Notes: generated from the sequence alone by a model not told the origin. Counted from the first letter of the stretch, positions 28,885 to 40,654 are shown. The stretch: 64,000 nt of DNA from Halomonas aestuarii (GCF_001886615.1 NZ_CP018139.1:1054001-1118000), one strand, 5' to 3'. Translations and numbers: made by a program.

Positions 28885-29825
28885 CGTCTCAGCACCCGGT
28901 CGAGCACGGTACCGAGGATACCGCGGCGGAAGAACATCACCATCAGCGCCAGGATGATGCCGAGGAACAGCATCCAGTGGTCGGTGTAGCTGGTGATCCA
29001 GGTCTCCAGCAGCACGAACACCATGGCGCCGAAGAAGGGCCCCAGGAAGTAGGCCGACCCACCGAGGATGGTCATCAGCACGGCCTCGGCGGAGTGGCTC
29101 CAGTGGATCATGTCGGGGCTCGCCACCCGGTTGAAGGGCGCGAAGAGCCCGCCGGCGAGCCCCGCGAAGAGCCCCGCCACGATGAAGGCGATCAGCCGGA
29201 AGCGCCGCTCGTTGAGCCCGCAGAACGACACACGCTCGGGGTTCTCGCTGATGGCCTTGAGGATCAGGCCGAAGGGCGAGCGCGTGACGAGGTAGAGCAG
29301 CGCCGCGGCGAGCACCACCACCACCAGCACCACGTAGTAGTAGACCAGCGGGTTGGCGAGCTGCAGGTCGAGGCCCAGGCCGAACTCGGTGAGGGGAAAG
29401 CCGGTGATGCCGTCGCTGCCGTTGGTCACGCTGCGCCACTGGTGAGCCACGGCGAACACCATCATGCCGAACGCCAGGGTCAGCATGGCGAAGTAGACCT
29501 CGTTGAGCCGCACGCAGAAGAAGCCGATCACGGCGGCGAGCAGCATCGAGGTAAACATCGCGGCCAGCAGCGTCCAGACCAGCGGCACCTGCAGGTGGAG
29601 CAGCAGCATCGCGGTGGTGTAGGAGCCCATGCCGAAGAAGGCGGCATGCCCGAAGGAGAGCATGCCGGTGTAGCCGAACACCAGATTGAAGCTGGCCGCG
29701 AAGAGACCCATGATCAGGATCTCGGTGGCCACGAAGATGTAGAAGTAGGAAACGCCGTAGGGCAGCAGGAAGAGCGCGGCCAGGACCAGCCCGAGCACCC
29801 CGAAGATCATCAGTCGTGTGGTCAT
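28881..29825 (-). CDS. livM: ABC importer permease, LivM type
   Basis: 314 residues with 8-9 membrane segments. The conserved LivM stretches FNLVFGYTGMLSFGHAAF and AISENPERVSFCGLN are present. Forms the translocation channel with LivH. Start overlaps the livH stop by 4 nt. Confidence 0.93.
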   Translation of the reverse strand: MTTRLMIFGVLGLVLAALFLLPYGVSYFYIFVATEILIMGLFAASFNLVFGYTGMLSFGHAAFFGMGSYTTAMLLLHLQVPLVWTLLAAMFTSMLLAAVIGFFCVRLNEVYFAMLTLAFGMMVFAVAHQWRSVTNGSDGITGFPLTEFGLGLDLQLANPLVYYYVVLVVVVLAAALLYLVTRSPFGLILKAISENPERVSFCGLNERRFRLIAFIVAGLFAGLAGGLFAPFNRVASPDMIHWSHSAEAVLMTILGGSAYFLGPFFGAMVFVLLETWITSYTDHWMLFLGIILALMVMFFRRGILGTVLDRVLRR

Positions 29826-30691
29826 GCGCTCGCCCCCTTGCCCATCAGGCCCTGGGGCTTGATCAGCAGCACCAGCGCCATGCCGATGTAGGGCAGCACG
29901 AGGTTGATCTCGGGCAGGAAGCGCCCGCCGAAGCCATGGATGAAGCCCAGCACCAGCGCCCCGAGCAGGGTGCCGGGGAAGCTGCCGAGCCCGCCGATCA
30001 CCACCACGATGAACGACTCGATGATGATCTTCTCGCCCATCGCCGGCCCGATGGCGCGCATGGGTGCGGCCACCACGCCGCCCACGGCGGCGATCCAGGC
30101 GCCGAAGGCGAACACGCCGGTGATCACCATGGGCACGTTGATCCCGAGGGTCTGGGCCATCTCCCGGTCCAGCGCCGCGGCGCGCACGATGCGCCCCAGG
30201 CGGGTGCGGGTGAACAGCAGCCACAGGCCCAGCATCATGGCGATCCCGACGGCGATCACGAAGAGGCCGTAGACGGGATAGTTGACGCCGAACACGGAGA
30301 AGGTGCCGGTGAGCAGCGCCGGCGGGTCCACCACCTGGATGGACGGCCCCCAGATCATCCGCACAGACTCGTCGATGATCAGCAGCAGGGCGAAGGTGAG
30401 CAGCAGGCTGTCGGTGATGTGGCGGTCATAGACCATTCGCAGCATCAGCCGCTCGATGGCGATCGCCACCACGGCCACCAGCAGCGGGGCCACCACCAGC
30501 GCCACCCAGAACGACAGCCCGAGCAGCCCCATCGCCGTGTAGGCGAAGTAGGCGCCCAGCATGTAGAGGGCCCCGTGGGCAAAGTTGATGACGTTGAGCA
30601 CGCCAAAGATGATGTTGAGGCCGACAGCGATGACGAAGAGCAGCAAGGCGATGTCGAGGCTGTTCAGCAGTGCGGCAATGAAGCTCTGCAT
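29822..30691 (-). CDS. livH: ABC importer permease, LivH type
   Basis: 289 residues, about 8 membrane segments. LNIIFGVLNVINFAHGALYMLGAY near the N-terminus and VVIGGLGSFPGTLLGAL near the C-terminus are LivH signatures. It lies 69 nt downstream of the binding-protein gene, a usual spacing for a more strongly expressed receptor gene. Confidence 0.93.
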   Translation of the reverse strand: MQSFIAALLNSLDIALLLFVIAVGLNIIFGVLNVINFAHGALYMLGAYFAYTAMGLLGLSFWVALVVAPLLVAVVAIAIERLMLRMVYDRHITDSLLLTFALLLIIDESVRMIWGPSIQVVDPPALLTGTFSVFGVNYPVYGLFVIAVGIAMMLGLWLLFTRTRLGRIVRAAALDREMAQTLGINVPMVITGVFAFGAWIAAVGGVVAAPMRAIGPAMGEKIIIESFIVVVIGGLGSFPGTLLGALVLGFIHGFGGRFLPEINLVLPYIGMALVLLIKPQGLMGKGASA

Positions 30692-30760
30692 CGTGGACTC
30701 CCCGGTGGGTCAGTCAGTCAGGCAGGCCGGCCGCCCGGGATGGGCGGCCGGCGGGAGGCG

Positions 30761-31999
30761 TCAGAGCGAGCAGCCCGTCTCCGACACGTCCGGGGTCACC
30801 AGGTCGCCGTCGAAGGTCTTCATCGGGTCGAGCATGCGCACGCCGTAGTCTTCGCTGAGCGCGGCGGTCTGTCCCCAGGTCGGGCCGACCACGGCCTGGT
30901 GGTCACCCGCGCGGAAGGTGAGCTCGCCGTTGGGCGCCTGGAAGGTCAGGCCGGAGAGCGCATCCGTGATCGCCTCGGGGTCGGTGGAGCCGGCCTTCTC
31001 GATGGCCGCCTTGTAGGCCTGGATGCCGGTGTAGGCGCCCTGGGCGTTGTAGCTCGGCGGCTTGCCGTAGCGATCCATGTAGGCGGAGACGAAGGCGTTG
31101 TTGACCTCGTTGTCATGGGCCGCGAACCAGTAGCGCGTGCCGACCCAGATCCCCTCGGGCATGTCGGTGCCCAGCGCCGACATCACCTCGGTGGCGCCGC
31201 CCAGGGTCATCAGCACCTCGAAGTCCTGGTCGAAGAAGCCGAGGTTGTTGGCCTGGCGGATGAAGTTGACCAGGTCACCGCCCCACAGCGAGATCAGCAC
31301 GCCATCGGGCTCGGCGTCCATGACGTTGTTGATGAAGGGCGTGAAGTCCTCGTTGCCGAAGCGCGGGAAGGCCGTGCGCTCCATCAGCTCCACCTCGGGA
31401 TCGAGCTCCTGGAGGTAGTTGCCGAAGAATTCCCAGGACTGGTGGCCGAAGGCGTAGTCCGGCCCGATGGTCGTCCAGCGCTTGGCGCCGGTCTGCTCGG
31501 CGATCTCGGCGGCCGCCTTGGTGTTCTGGCTGATGTTGACGCTCAGCCGGTAGGTGTAGCGGTTGCAGAGCTTGCCGGTGACGTCCGGGGTGGCGGCGTG
31601 GGTGATGATGAAGGGCCGCTGCAGTTCCGGCACCACCGGGACGACGCCCGTGGCCACGCCGGAGCTGTCCAGGCCCATCAGGGCATGCACCTGCTCGGAG
31701 TAGACCAGCTTGCGGGCGGCCTGGATGGCGGCATCGGCCTTGATCTGGCTGTCCTCCAGCACGAACTCGACGTCGCGGCCGAGGATGCCGCCCGACTCGT
31801 TGATCTCGTCCACGGCGAGCTGCATGCCCTGCTGGGCGAACTGGCCGTAGACCGAGGGGGAACCGGACATGATGTAGATGGCGCCGATGCGGACCGGGTC
31901 CTCGGCCTGTGCGCTGGTTGCCGCGCCGAGACCGAGCGCCAGGCACACGGCGGTGCACAGCGTCCGTAACGGGGGAATGGTGCGTGTATGATTCGGCAT
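30761..31999 (-). CDS. Periplasmic substrate-binding protein of the Liv-type ABC importer
   Basis: 412 residues with a signal peptide (cleavage near AQAED, residue 32-33) and a type-I periplasmic fold (VRIGAIYIMSGSPSVYGQF, LAVDEINESGGILGRDVE). The ligand is likely a branched-chain or other hydrophobic amino acid or amide; the sequence alone does not fix it. The position next to mmsA, an enzyme of valine catabolism, is a weak hint towards valine. The ATG at 31999 has GGAG and AGAGG upstream. Confidence 0.88.
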   Translation of the reverse strand: MPNHTRTIPPLRTLCTAVCLALGLGAATSAQAEDPVRIGAIYIMSGSPSVYGQFAQQGMQLAVDEINESGGILGRDVEFVLEDSQIKADAAIQAARKLVYSEQVHALMGLDSSGVATGVVPVVPELQRPFIITHAATPDVTGKLCNRYTYRLSVNISQNTKAAAEIAEQTGAKRWTTIGPDYAFGHQSWEFFGNYLQELDPEVELMERTAFPRFGNEDFTPFINNVMDAEPDGVLISLWGGDLVNFIRQANNLGFFDQDFEVLMTLGGATEVMSALGTDMPEGIWVGTRYWFAAHDNEVNNAFVSAYMDRYGKPPSYNAQGAYTGIQAYKAAIEKAGSTDPEAITDALSGLTFQAPNGELTFRAGDHQAVVGPTWGQTAALSEDYGVRMLDPMKTFDGDLVTPDVSETGCSL

Positions 32000-32141
32000 G
32001 CTCTCCACCTCTTGTCTTGTCGTTGTCGGGTCGATTGAGCTCGCCGCCCGGGAGGCGGCGGTCCCTCCATTTAGGGTCGGGGCCGTGAGACTGTCAATCG
32101 GCCAGCCCCGCCGCCTCTCAACGCACCTGAGCCCAACGAGA

Positions 32142-32171
32142 GCGGCCCCGCCTCTCTCGAGACGGGGCCGC
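32142..32171 (-). terminator. Hairpin downstream of mmsA
   Basis: GCGGCCCCG (32142-32150) pairs with CGGGGCCGC (32163-32171), and TCTCGAGA inside can pair further. It lies 25 nt beyond the mmsA stop. The minus-strand downstream sequence is not T-rich, so termination efficiency is uncertain. Confidence 0.5.
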
Positions 32172-32195
32172 CGGTGCTCGCGGGGCGAATCGTGA

Positions 32196-33695
32196 TCAGC
32201 TCAGCGAGATGGTGCTGTTGATGCCGCTGGAGACGTTCTCCGGCTCGAACCAGCGCGCGGTGACGGTCTTGGTCTGGGTCCAGAAGGCGATGGCCTGCTT
32301 GCCGTTGGGGCCCAGGTCACCCAGCTTGGAACCGCGCGAGCCGGTGAAGCTGAAGTAGGCGACCGGCACCGGGATCGGCACGTTGATGCCCACCTGGCCG
32401 ACGTCGATGTCGCTCTCGAAGCGACGCGCCACCCAGCCGGAGTTGGTGAAGATCGAGGTGCCGTTGCCGTTGGGGTTGGCGTTGATGAAGGCGATCGCCT
32501 CGTCCAGGGTCTCGACGCTCAGCACGCAGAGCACCGGGCCGAAGACCTCCTCGCGGTAGATGGTCATCTCCGGGGTCACGTCGCTGAACAGGGTCGGGCC
32601 GACGAAGTTGCCGTTCGGGTAGCCCTCGACCTGGCAGCCGCGGCCGTCGACCAGCAGCTTGGCGCCCTCCTGCTCGCCGGTGGCGATCAGGCGTTCCACC
32701 CGCTCCTTGGCCTGCGGGGAGACCAGCGGGCCGAGGTCGGCGTCCTGCTGGGTGCCGGGGCCGACCTTCATGTTGCGGGCGCCCTCGACGATATCGTCCA
32801 GCCACTCGCGGGCCTCGCCCACCAGCACCACCACGGAGTTGGCCATGCAGCGCTGGCCGGCGGCGCCGAAGGCGGAACCCAGCAGGTTGTTGATGGCCTG
32901 GCTGCGGTTGGCGTCCGGCATTACCACGCAGTGGTTCTTGGCCCCCATCATCGCCTGCATGCGCTTGCCGGCAGCGGCGGCGCGGTTGTAGAGCAGCGAG
33001 CCGACGTGGGTGGAGCCGATGAAGGAGAGCGCCTTGATGTCGGCGTGGTCGGCGATCTGGTTGGCCACGTCCGGACCACCGTGCACGACGTTCAGCACAC
33101 CGGCCGGCACCCCCGCCTCGTGGGCCAGCTCGACCAGGCGCATGGTAGAGCTCGGGTCCTGCTCGGAAGGCTTGAGCACGAAGGTGTTACCGGTGGCGAT
33201 GGCCAGCGGGAACATGAAGCAGGGCAGCATGATCGGGAAGTTGAAGGCGGTGATGCCGGCGCCCACGCCCAGCGGCTGGTTGAGGGTGTAGACGTCCACC
33301 TCGCTGGCGGCGTTCTCGGCCAGCTCGCCCAGCTGCAGGGAGGTGATCGAGCAGGCGTGCTCCACCACTTCCAGGCCGCGGCCCACCTCGCCGACGGCGT
33401 CCGGCAGGGTCTTGCCGTGCTCCTCGCTGATCAGCGCGGCCAGCTCGTCGGTGTTATCGCGGATCAGCGCCTGGAGCTTGAGCATGATGCGCATGCGCTT
33501 GCCCAGCGGCACCTTGCGCCAGGTCTTGAAGGCCTCCTTGGCGCTGGCCACGGCCTGCTCGACCTCCTCGGCGGTGCAGAACGGCACCCGGGCGACCACT
33601 TCCTGGGTAGCCGGGTTGACCACGTCGCGCCACTCCTGGCTCTGGGACTGGACGGGCTTGCCGTCGATGTACATGGGGGTTTCGCGAAGGCTCAT
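32196..33695 (-). CDS. mmsA: Methylmalonate-semialdehyde dehydrogenase (CoA-acylating)
   Basis: 499 residues, the family length. Converts methylmalonate or malonate semialdehyde, NAD+ and CoA to propionyl- or acetyl-CoA, at the end of valine, beta-alanine and inositol breakdown. The catalytic cysteine is Cys283 (GQRCMA). GAKNH at 251-255 replaces the general-base glutamate motif of ordinary aldehyde dehydrogenases, a known trait of this CoA-dependent family. GAGGAG lies 9 nt before the ATG at 33695. Divergent LysR gene upstream is the likely regulator. No mmsB is adjacent. Confidence 0.93.
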   Translation of the reverse strand: MSLRETPMYIDGKPVQSQSQEWRDVVNPATQEVVARVPFCTAEEVEQAVASAKEAFKTWRKVPLGKRMRIMLKLQALIRDNTDELAALISEEHGKTLPDAVGEVGRGLEVVEHACSITSLQLGELAENAASEVDVYTLNQPLGVGAGITAFNFPIMLPCFMFPLAIATGNTFVLKPSEQDPSSTMRLVELAHEAGVPAGVLNVVHGGPDVANQIADHADIKALSFIGSTHVGSLLYNRAAAAGKRMQAMMGAKNHCVVMPDANRSQAINNLLGSAFGAAGQRCMANSVVVLVGEAREWLDDIVEGARNMKVGPGTQQDADLGPLVSPQAKERVERLIATGEQEGAKLLVDGRGCQVEGYPNGNFVGPTLFSDVTPEMTIYREEVFGPVLCVLSVETLDEAIAFINANPNGNGTSIFTNSGWVARRFESDIDVGQVGINVPIPVPVAYFSFTGSRGSKLGDLGPNGKQAIAFWTQTKTVTARWFEPENVSSGINSTISLS

Positions 33696-33864
33696 GGTGG
33701 CGTGCTCCTCTGTGGCTCGTGCGGCCTGATTGTTGGTGATGTCGCGGTTGGAGATGTCGCGGCTGGAAACGTCAGTGTGGATGATGTCTCGGCCGGGAGT
33801 GACCCGCCCACGTCGACATCGGCGATGAATCGTCGTGGCAGGCCGGCAAGACATTAGACTTTAT

Positions 33865-33878
33865 GTGTATGATTACAC
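33865..33878. promoter_or_regulatory. Inverted repeat in the mmsA/lysR intergenic region
   Basis: GTGTA-TGAT-TACAC lies in the most AT-rich part of the 292-nt gap, 123 nt upstream of the LysR start and 170 nt upstream of mmsA. It is a candidate site for the LysR protein. Nearer mmsA, two 15-nt near-identical units (33738-33752 and 33753-33767) form a short tandem repeat. Confidence 0.35.
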
Positions 33879-33987
33879 GAAGCGTGATGTTGTCGAGTCT
33901 ATACAGACGTCGGATGGCGTGACAACGGGCACTCAGGCACATTGCTTGTGCATTTACGCACAACGAGCCACCGCGGGAGACGCCCCC

Positions 33988-34947
33988 ATGCTGGACTGGC
34001 AGGACATCCAGATCTTCCTGGAAGTGGCGCGCAGCGAAAGGCTCACCGACGCCGCCCGGCGCCTGGGGCTGGACCACTCTACCCTGTCGCGGCGCACCCG
34101 GCGCTTCGAGCAGGCGCTCAACACCCAGCTGTTCGAGCGCAGCACCCACGGCTACCACCTCACCGAGGCCGGCCAGCAGCTGCTCGCCCATGCCGAGGAG
34201 ATGGCCCGCCACGCCTTCGAGGCGGGCGAGAGCCTCACCGACAAGAACCACCAGATCAGCGGCCAGATCCGCCTGGGCGTGACCGAGGGCTTCGGCACCT
34301 GGGTGATCGCCCCGCTGCTCTCGGCCTTCTGCGAACGCCACCCGGGCGTGACCCTGGACCTGCTCGCCCTGCCCCGGGTGGTCAACCTGAGCCGCCACGA
34401 GGCGGACCTCGCCATCACCGTGGAGCGCCCGGTGAGCCCCGGGCTCGTGATCTCGCGCCTGTGCGACTACCGGCTGCGCCTCTACGGCAGCCGTGAGTAT
34501 CTCGCCCGCCACGGCACCCCGGCCCGGCTGCCCGAGCTGAGCGATCACCGGCTGGTGGGCTACGTCGACGACCTGATCTTCAGCGAGCAGCTCAGCTACC
34601 TGGAGCCCCTGCTCGACCCCTCGGTGGTGGGCCACCCAGGGCCGCACTTCGCCATGCGCAGCACCAGCGTGACCACCCAGCATGCCGCCTGCCTGCAGGG
34701 CGCGGGACTCGCCGTGCTGCCCTGCTTCATGGCCAGCACCTCGGACGCCCTGGTGAACGTGCTGGATGACGACGTGGAGATCGTGCGCCAGTTCTGGATC
34801 ACCGCCCGCCAGGAACAGCGCCGCCTGGCCAGGGTGCGCCTGCTCTGGGACTTCCTGCGCGAGGCCCTGGAGGCCAACCGCGCCTTCCTGATGGGCGAGA
34901 CCCGGACGCTGGTGATCCCCGACCTCCCCGCCGCTCCGTCGGCATGA
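33988..34947 (+). CDS. LysR-family transcriptional regulator
   Basis: 319 residues. N-terminal winged helix (DIQIFLEVARSERLTDAARR, LGLDHSTLSRRTRRFEQAL; residues 4-45) and a LysR-type effector domain. Divergent from mmsA, so probably its activator, with an intermediate of valine or beta-alanine catabolism as inducer. The ATG at 33988 has GGGAG 9 nt upstream; the frame is open for another 150 nt but lacks conserved sequence. Confidence 0.88.
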   Translation: MLDWQDIQIFLEVARSERLTDAARRLGLDHSTLSRRTRRFEQALNTQLFERSTHGYHLTEAGQQLLAHAEEMARHAFEAGESLTDKNHQISGQIRLGVTEGFGTWVIAPLLSAFCERHPGVTLDLLALPRVVNLSRHEADLAITVERPVSPGLVISRLCDYRLRLYGSREYLARHGTPARLPELSDHRLVGYVDDLIFSEQLSYLEPLLDPSVVGHPGPHFAMRSTSVTTQHAACLQGAGLAVLPCFMASTSDALVNVLDDDVEIVRQFWITARQEQRRLARVRLLWDFLREALEANRAFLMGETRTLVIPDLPAAPSA

Positions 34948-34978
34948 GGTCATGTGTGCGACTCTGCATGCACGATTA

Positions 34979-34999
34979 CCGATATGAAATAACTATCGG
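34979..34999 (+). promoter_or_regulatory. Candidate OxyR-like site upstream of katG
   Basis: CCGATA and TATCGG form an inverted repeat with a 9-nt spacer. Inside it, ATAT-N7-CTAT (34982-34996) matches one half of the OxyR pattern ATAG-N7-CTAT with a single mismatch. It lies about 185 nt upstream of the katG start, far for a promoter-proximal activator unless the leader is long. No second half-site is evident. Confidence 0.25.
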
Positions 35000-35045
35000 C
35001 ACGGTCGGAAAAGGCACTTGGCCCCCCTCAAGAGTCGCGGCCTAG

Positions 35046-37349
<2,304 letters not shown>

Positions 37350-37357
37350 GGCCCTGT

Positions 37358-37444
37358 CCCGGGTCCGCCGAGGCGGCGGACCCGGGATCCCGCACAACGT
37401 CGATGACGCACAAGGCCGCGCCAGCCCACCCGGGCGGCGCGGCC
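37358..37444 (+). terminator. Two hairpins after katG
   Basis: A perfect 12-bp stem (37358-37369 with 37375-37386, loop GAGGC) starts 9 nt after the katG stop; it has no T-tract. A second 9-bp stem (37414-37422 with 37436-37444) is followed by TCTTTC and is the more likely terminator. Confidence 0.65.
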
Positions 37445-37499
37445 TCTTTCGTGAGCACCTCGGCCCCCGCCCCGCCTTGACCACCTCACCGGACGGGTC

Positions 37500-37540
37500 T
37501 ATGCCAAGGAAAGGCGACAGACGGCTGTCGCCCCGGCATG
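37500..37540 (+). ncRNA. Nested stem-loop element (possible structured leader)
   Basis: An inner 8-bp perfect stem GGCGACAG / CTGTCGCC with tetraloop ACGG (37513-37532) sits inside an outer 5-6 bp helix (37500-37505 with 37535-37540), with an asymmetric purine bulge AAGGAAA opposite CC. It begins 180 nt before the cupin start. It could be a cis-regulatory RNA or simply a stable hairpin. It does not match any riboswitch class I can identify. Confidence 0.3.
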
Positions 37541-37679
37541 CAGGCCGGGCCCAGGACGGATTCGCGACATGGCCGGATGGGGCTCTCGCCCCGCCGTACA
37601 GACCCCATCCGCTCCATGGCCTGGATGCATTCCGCTCATCCACCACACCCTACCGTCATCCGGACGGGGGGAGGCCATC

Positions 37680-38072
37680 ATGAACCTGCACATCCCTACC
37701 GCCTGTGCCGCGACATTCGTCGTGGCGCTGGGCGTCCCCGTGCTGGCGGCCGGGGATTCCACCCCGCTGCTCAAGACCGAGCTCCAGGGCGTCGACGGCA
37801 TGGAGGTCAATATCGTGAACTTCGAGGTCGGCTCCGACTGGGTCACCGACCGCCACATCCACCCGGGACACCTGTTCGTCTACGTGACCGAGGGCACGCT
37901 GGAGGTCGCGGTCGAGGGGCAGGAGCCTCGCACCATCTCGGCGGGCGAGGTCTTCCATGAGAGGCCCGACCAGCCGATGGTCGGGCGCAGTGTCAGCGCC
38001 GAGGGGGCCAAGTTCACGGTCTTCCAGATCGGACCGACCGGCGAGCCCATCATGGTGTCTCGACCGGAGTGA
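37680..38072 (+). CDS. Periplasmic cupin-domain protein
   Basis: 130 residues: signal peptide (cleavage near LAAG, residue 24-25) and one cupin barrel. Metal-site pattern HIHPGHLFVYVTEG (two histidines plus a later one) is in residues 58-75, and the second cupin motif is weaker. Similar small cupins are usually annotated without function; binding of a metal or small ligand is likely. GGAGG lies 5-6 nt before the ATG at 37680. Convergent with selO. Confidence 0.8.
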   Translation: MNLHIPTACAATFVVALGVPVLAAGDSTPLLKTELQGVDGMEVNIVNFEVGSDWVTDRHIHPGHLFVYVTEGTLEVAVEGQEPRTISAGEVFHERPDQPMVGRSVSAEGAKFTVFQIGPTGEPIMVSRPE

Positions 38073-38106
38073 CGCCTCGCCATTCATGACCGCGGCGTAC
38101 CCTCCG

Positions 38107-38131
38107 CGACGGCCGACATCGTCGGCCGTCG
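38107..38131. terminator. Bidirectional terminator between cupin gene and selO
   Basis: Perfect 11-bp stem CGACGGCCGAC / GTCGGCCGTCG with loop ATC, followed by TTTC on the plus strand, in the 80-nt gap between two convergent genes. Confidence 0.75.
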
Positions 38132-38152
38132 TTTCGTGGGAACAGGGAGGGA

Positions 38153-39652
38153 TCAGGTCCCGCAGAAGGTGCGGAAGACCGCCTCGGTGGCCGGAGCCGG
38201 CATGGCATAGGCCTCGCGACCGGGCTGCGCCTCGAAGGGACGCGCCAGCACCTCGCGCAGGGCCTCGAAGGGGGCGAAATCGCCCTCGGCCGCGGCGGCC
38301 AGGGCCTCCTCCACCTTGTGGTTGCGCGGGATATAGAGCGGGTTGACCGAACGCAGCCGTGTGGCGATCGCCGCCGGGTCGGCCGCCTCCCGGGCCAGCC
38401 GTTCGCGCCAGCGAGTCAGCCAGGCCTCGATGGCCTCGCGGGACTCGAAGAGCCCCAGCAGCGCAGCCTCGCCTTCACCCTCGCCCGCGCCGGACTCGAC
38501 GGCATCGGCCAGGGTGCGGAAGGACAGGGTGAAGTCGGCGCGCCCCGCCTGCAGGGCCTCGAGGAAGGTTTCCACCAGCTCGCGGTCACCCTCCTCTGCC
38601 TGCTCGAGGCCCAGCTTTTCGCGCATCACCGCCAGCCACTCGGCCTCGTACCGGTCGGGATAGGCCTTGATCAGCGCCGTGGCGCGCTCAACGGCGCGAT
38701 CCGAATCGTCGTCGATCAGCGGGATCAGGGTCTCGGCGAAGCGCGCCAGGTTCCACTGGGCGATCCAGGGCTGGTTGCGGTAGGCGTACCGGCCACCCTC
38801 GTCGATGGAGCTGAACACCTGCTCGGGATCGTAGGCCTCCATGAAGGCACAGGGCCCGTAGTCGATGGTCTCGCCGGCGACCGAGGTGTTGTCGGTGTTC
38901 ATCACGCCATGGATGAAGCCCAGCCCCATCCAGCCGGCCACGAGCCGGGCCTGGCGCGCCAGGACGGCCTCCGCCAGCGCCAGGTAGCGCGTCTCCGGGG
39001 GCAGCGCGGCGAGGTCCGGATAGTGCCGCTCGATGGCCAGGTCCGCGAGGATGCGCACGGCCTCCTCGTCGCCGCGGGCGGAGAAGTACTGGAAGGTGCC
39101 CACGCGCAGGTGGCTCGAGGCCACCCGGGTCAGCACGGCGCCGGGCTCGGGCACCCGGCGAAAGACGCGCTCGCCGGTGGTCACCGCGGCCAGGGCGCGG
39201 GTGGTGGGAATCCCCAGGGTGTGCATCGCCTCGCTGACCAGGTACTCGCGCAGCACCGGGCCGAGGGGCGCCCGCCCGTCGGCGCCGCGTGAGAAGGGCG
39301 TGCAGCCGGCGCCCTTGAGCTGGATATCGCGCAATCGGCCCTCGCGGTCGGTCACCTCGCCCAGCAGCACCGCCCGGCCATCGCCCAGGCGCGGGTTGAA
39401 GTGGCCGAACTGGTGGCCGGCATAGGCCTGGGCCAGCGGTTCGGCACCTTCCGGCACGGCATTGCCGGCGAACGCCTCGGCGGCCTGCCCCTCATCGAGG
39501 GCCTCGTCGAAGGCGGCCAGGTCGAAGCCCAGCGACTCGGCCAGCGGCCGGTTGAAGGCCACCAGCTTCGGGGCCTTCACCGGCACGGGGTCGAAGGGGG
39601 TATAGAAGCGTTCCGGCAGGCGGGCGTAGCGCAGGGTGAACTCGGGAAACAT
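38153..39652 (-). CDS. selO: Protein adenylyltransferase SelO (YdiU)
   Basis: 499 residues. Pseudokinase-fold enzyme that transfers AMP from ATP to Ser, Thr or Tyr of target proteins, linked to oxidative-stress responses. The family block AYAGHQFGHFNPRLGDGRA (residues 77-95) and LKGAGCTPFSRGADGRA are intact, as is the HGVMNTDNTS active-site region. The C-terminus ends FCGT; this penultimate-region cysteine is the position of selenocysteine in eukaryotic SelO. GGAG lies 5 nt before the ATG. No functional link to the selenium genes at 5-11 kb can be claimed from position. Confidence 0.94.
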   Translation of the reverse strand: MFPEFTLRYARLPERFYTPFDPVPVKAPKLVAFNRPLAESLGFDLAAFDEALDEGQAAEAFAGNAVPEGAEPLAQAYAGHQFGHFNPRLGDGRAVLLGEVTDREGRLRDIQLKGAGCTPFSRGADGRAPLGPVLREYLVSEAMHTLGIPTTRALAAVTTGERVFRRVPEPGAVLTRVASSHLRVGTFQYFSARGDEEAVRILADLAIERHYPDLAALPPETRYLALAEAVLARQARLVAGWMGLGFIHGVMNTDNTSVAGETIDYGPCAFMEAYDPEQVFSSIDEGGRYAYRNQPWIAQWNLARFAETLIPLIDDDSDRAVERATALIKAYPDRYEAEWLAVMREKLGLEQAEEGDRELVETFLEALQAGRADFTLSFRTLADAVESGAGEGEGEAALLGLFESREAIEAWLTRWRERLAREAADPAAIATRLRSVNPLYIPRNHKVEEALAAAAEGDFAPFEALREVLARPFEAQPGREAYAMPAPATEAVFRTFCGT

Positions 39653-39761
39653 GGCGACTCCGATCGGCGGCTGCAGCGCGACAGCAAGAGATGAATACCC
39701 GAGTATATCGCTCGGGATTGCGCTTATCGACCCGTGACGGGGCCAGCGACCGGCCCGGGGC

Positions 39762-40634
39762 TCACCCCGCCCCGAGGGCGAGCTGCTCGCGGATCAGCTC
39801 GGCCAGCCGCCGGGCCGGCTCGGTGGGCCGCCGGGCGGCGCGGTGCAGCGCCAGCTCCACGGCCGGCAGCGGGGGCAGGCCGCTCGACTCGTCGAGGGCG
39901 CGCAGCTGGGGCGTGAGCATGCTGCGGGTCACCACCACGATGGCCAGGCCCGCCTGCACCACCGGCCCCAGGCCGGCCATGGACTGGCTGGTGTAGGCCA
40001 CCCGCCAGTCGCGGCCCGCGGCGGCCAGTGCCTGCTCCGCCACCTCACGGAACAGGTCGGCCCCGGGCGAGTAGAGCGCCAGCGGCAGCGGGTCGGTGAG
40101 CGAGGGCTGGTGCTGCAGCCCCACCGCCCAGGCCAGCGGCTCGCGGCGGATCATCTCGCCGCCCGGCGAACGGCGCTGGCGGGTCACCAGCGCCAGGTCC
40201 AGCTCGTCGGCGCGCACCCGCTCCATGAGATTGGCACTGGTGCCGCAGGTCACCTGCAGGCGCACCTCGGGATAGAGCTGGTGAAACCAGGAGAACACCG
40301 AGGTGAGCAGGCTGGCGTAGTCCTCGGGAATTCCCAGGTTCAGCTCCCCGGTGACCGGGCGCGTGCGCATGTCGGCGAGCGCCTCGTCGTTGAGCGCCAG
40401 CAGGCGGCGGGCATGGCCCAGCAGTCGCTCGCCCTCGGCGGTGAAGCGCAGCCGACGCCCTTCCCGCTCGTGGAGGGCCACGTCCAGCGCGCTCTCCAGG
40501 CGCTGCAGCTGCATGCTGACGGTGGACTGGGTGTAGGCCAGGCGCCGCGCCGCGGCGGTTACGCTGCCGGTATCGGCAACCGCCACCAGGGTCCGCAGCA
40601 GGCCGAGGTCGAGGGTCGGGGCACGCATGAACAT
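39762..40634 (-). CDS. LysR-family transcriptional regulator
   Basis: 290 residues. N-terminal HTH (LLRTLVAVADTGSVTAAARR, LAYTQSTVSMQLQRLESAL) and LysR effector-binding domain; resembles LrhA/HdfR-type regulators. Of three clustered start codons, the ATG at 40634 is best placed relative to AAGGA (spacing 5). Divergent from the DMT exporter gene with 99 nt between starts, so it probably controls that exporter and itself. Confidence 0.85.
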   Translation of the reverse strand: MFMRAPTLDLGLLRTLVAVADTGSVTAAARRLAYTQSTVSMQLQRLESALDVALHEREGRRLRFTAEGERLLGHARRLLALNDEALADMRTRPVTGELNLGIPEDYASLLTSVFSWFHQLYPEVRLQVTCGTSANLMERVRADELDLALVTRQRRSPGGEMIRREPLAWAVGLQHQPSLTDPLPLALYSPGADLFREVAEQALAAAGRDWRVAYTSQSMAGLGPVVQAGLAIVVVTRSMLTPQLRALDESSGLPPLPAVELALHRAARRPTEPARRLAELIREQLALGAG

Positions 40635-40654
40635 CACCATCCTTGATGGGAAGC

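Larger units (their letters stand above)
37350..37679 (+). other. 330-nt intergenic region katG-cupin
   Basis: Holds the two katG hairpins, then a nested hairpin element at 37500-37540 and the cupin ribosome-binding site. An open frame continues in phase upstream of the cupin start, but without a signal peptide or Shine-Dalgarno sequence. No other gene seen. Confidence 0.6.

Noticed and set aside
37513..37532. Guanidine-II (mini-ykkC) riboswitch, because of the ACGG tetraloop hairpin
   Set aside because: That class needs two hairpins with ACGR loops close to the ribosome-binding site; no second one pairs correctly, and the downstream gene is not a guanidine gene.
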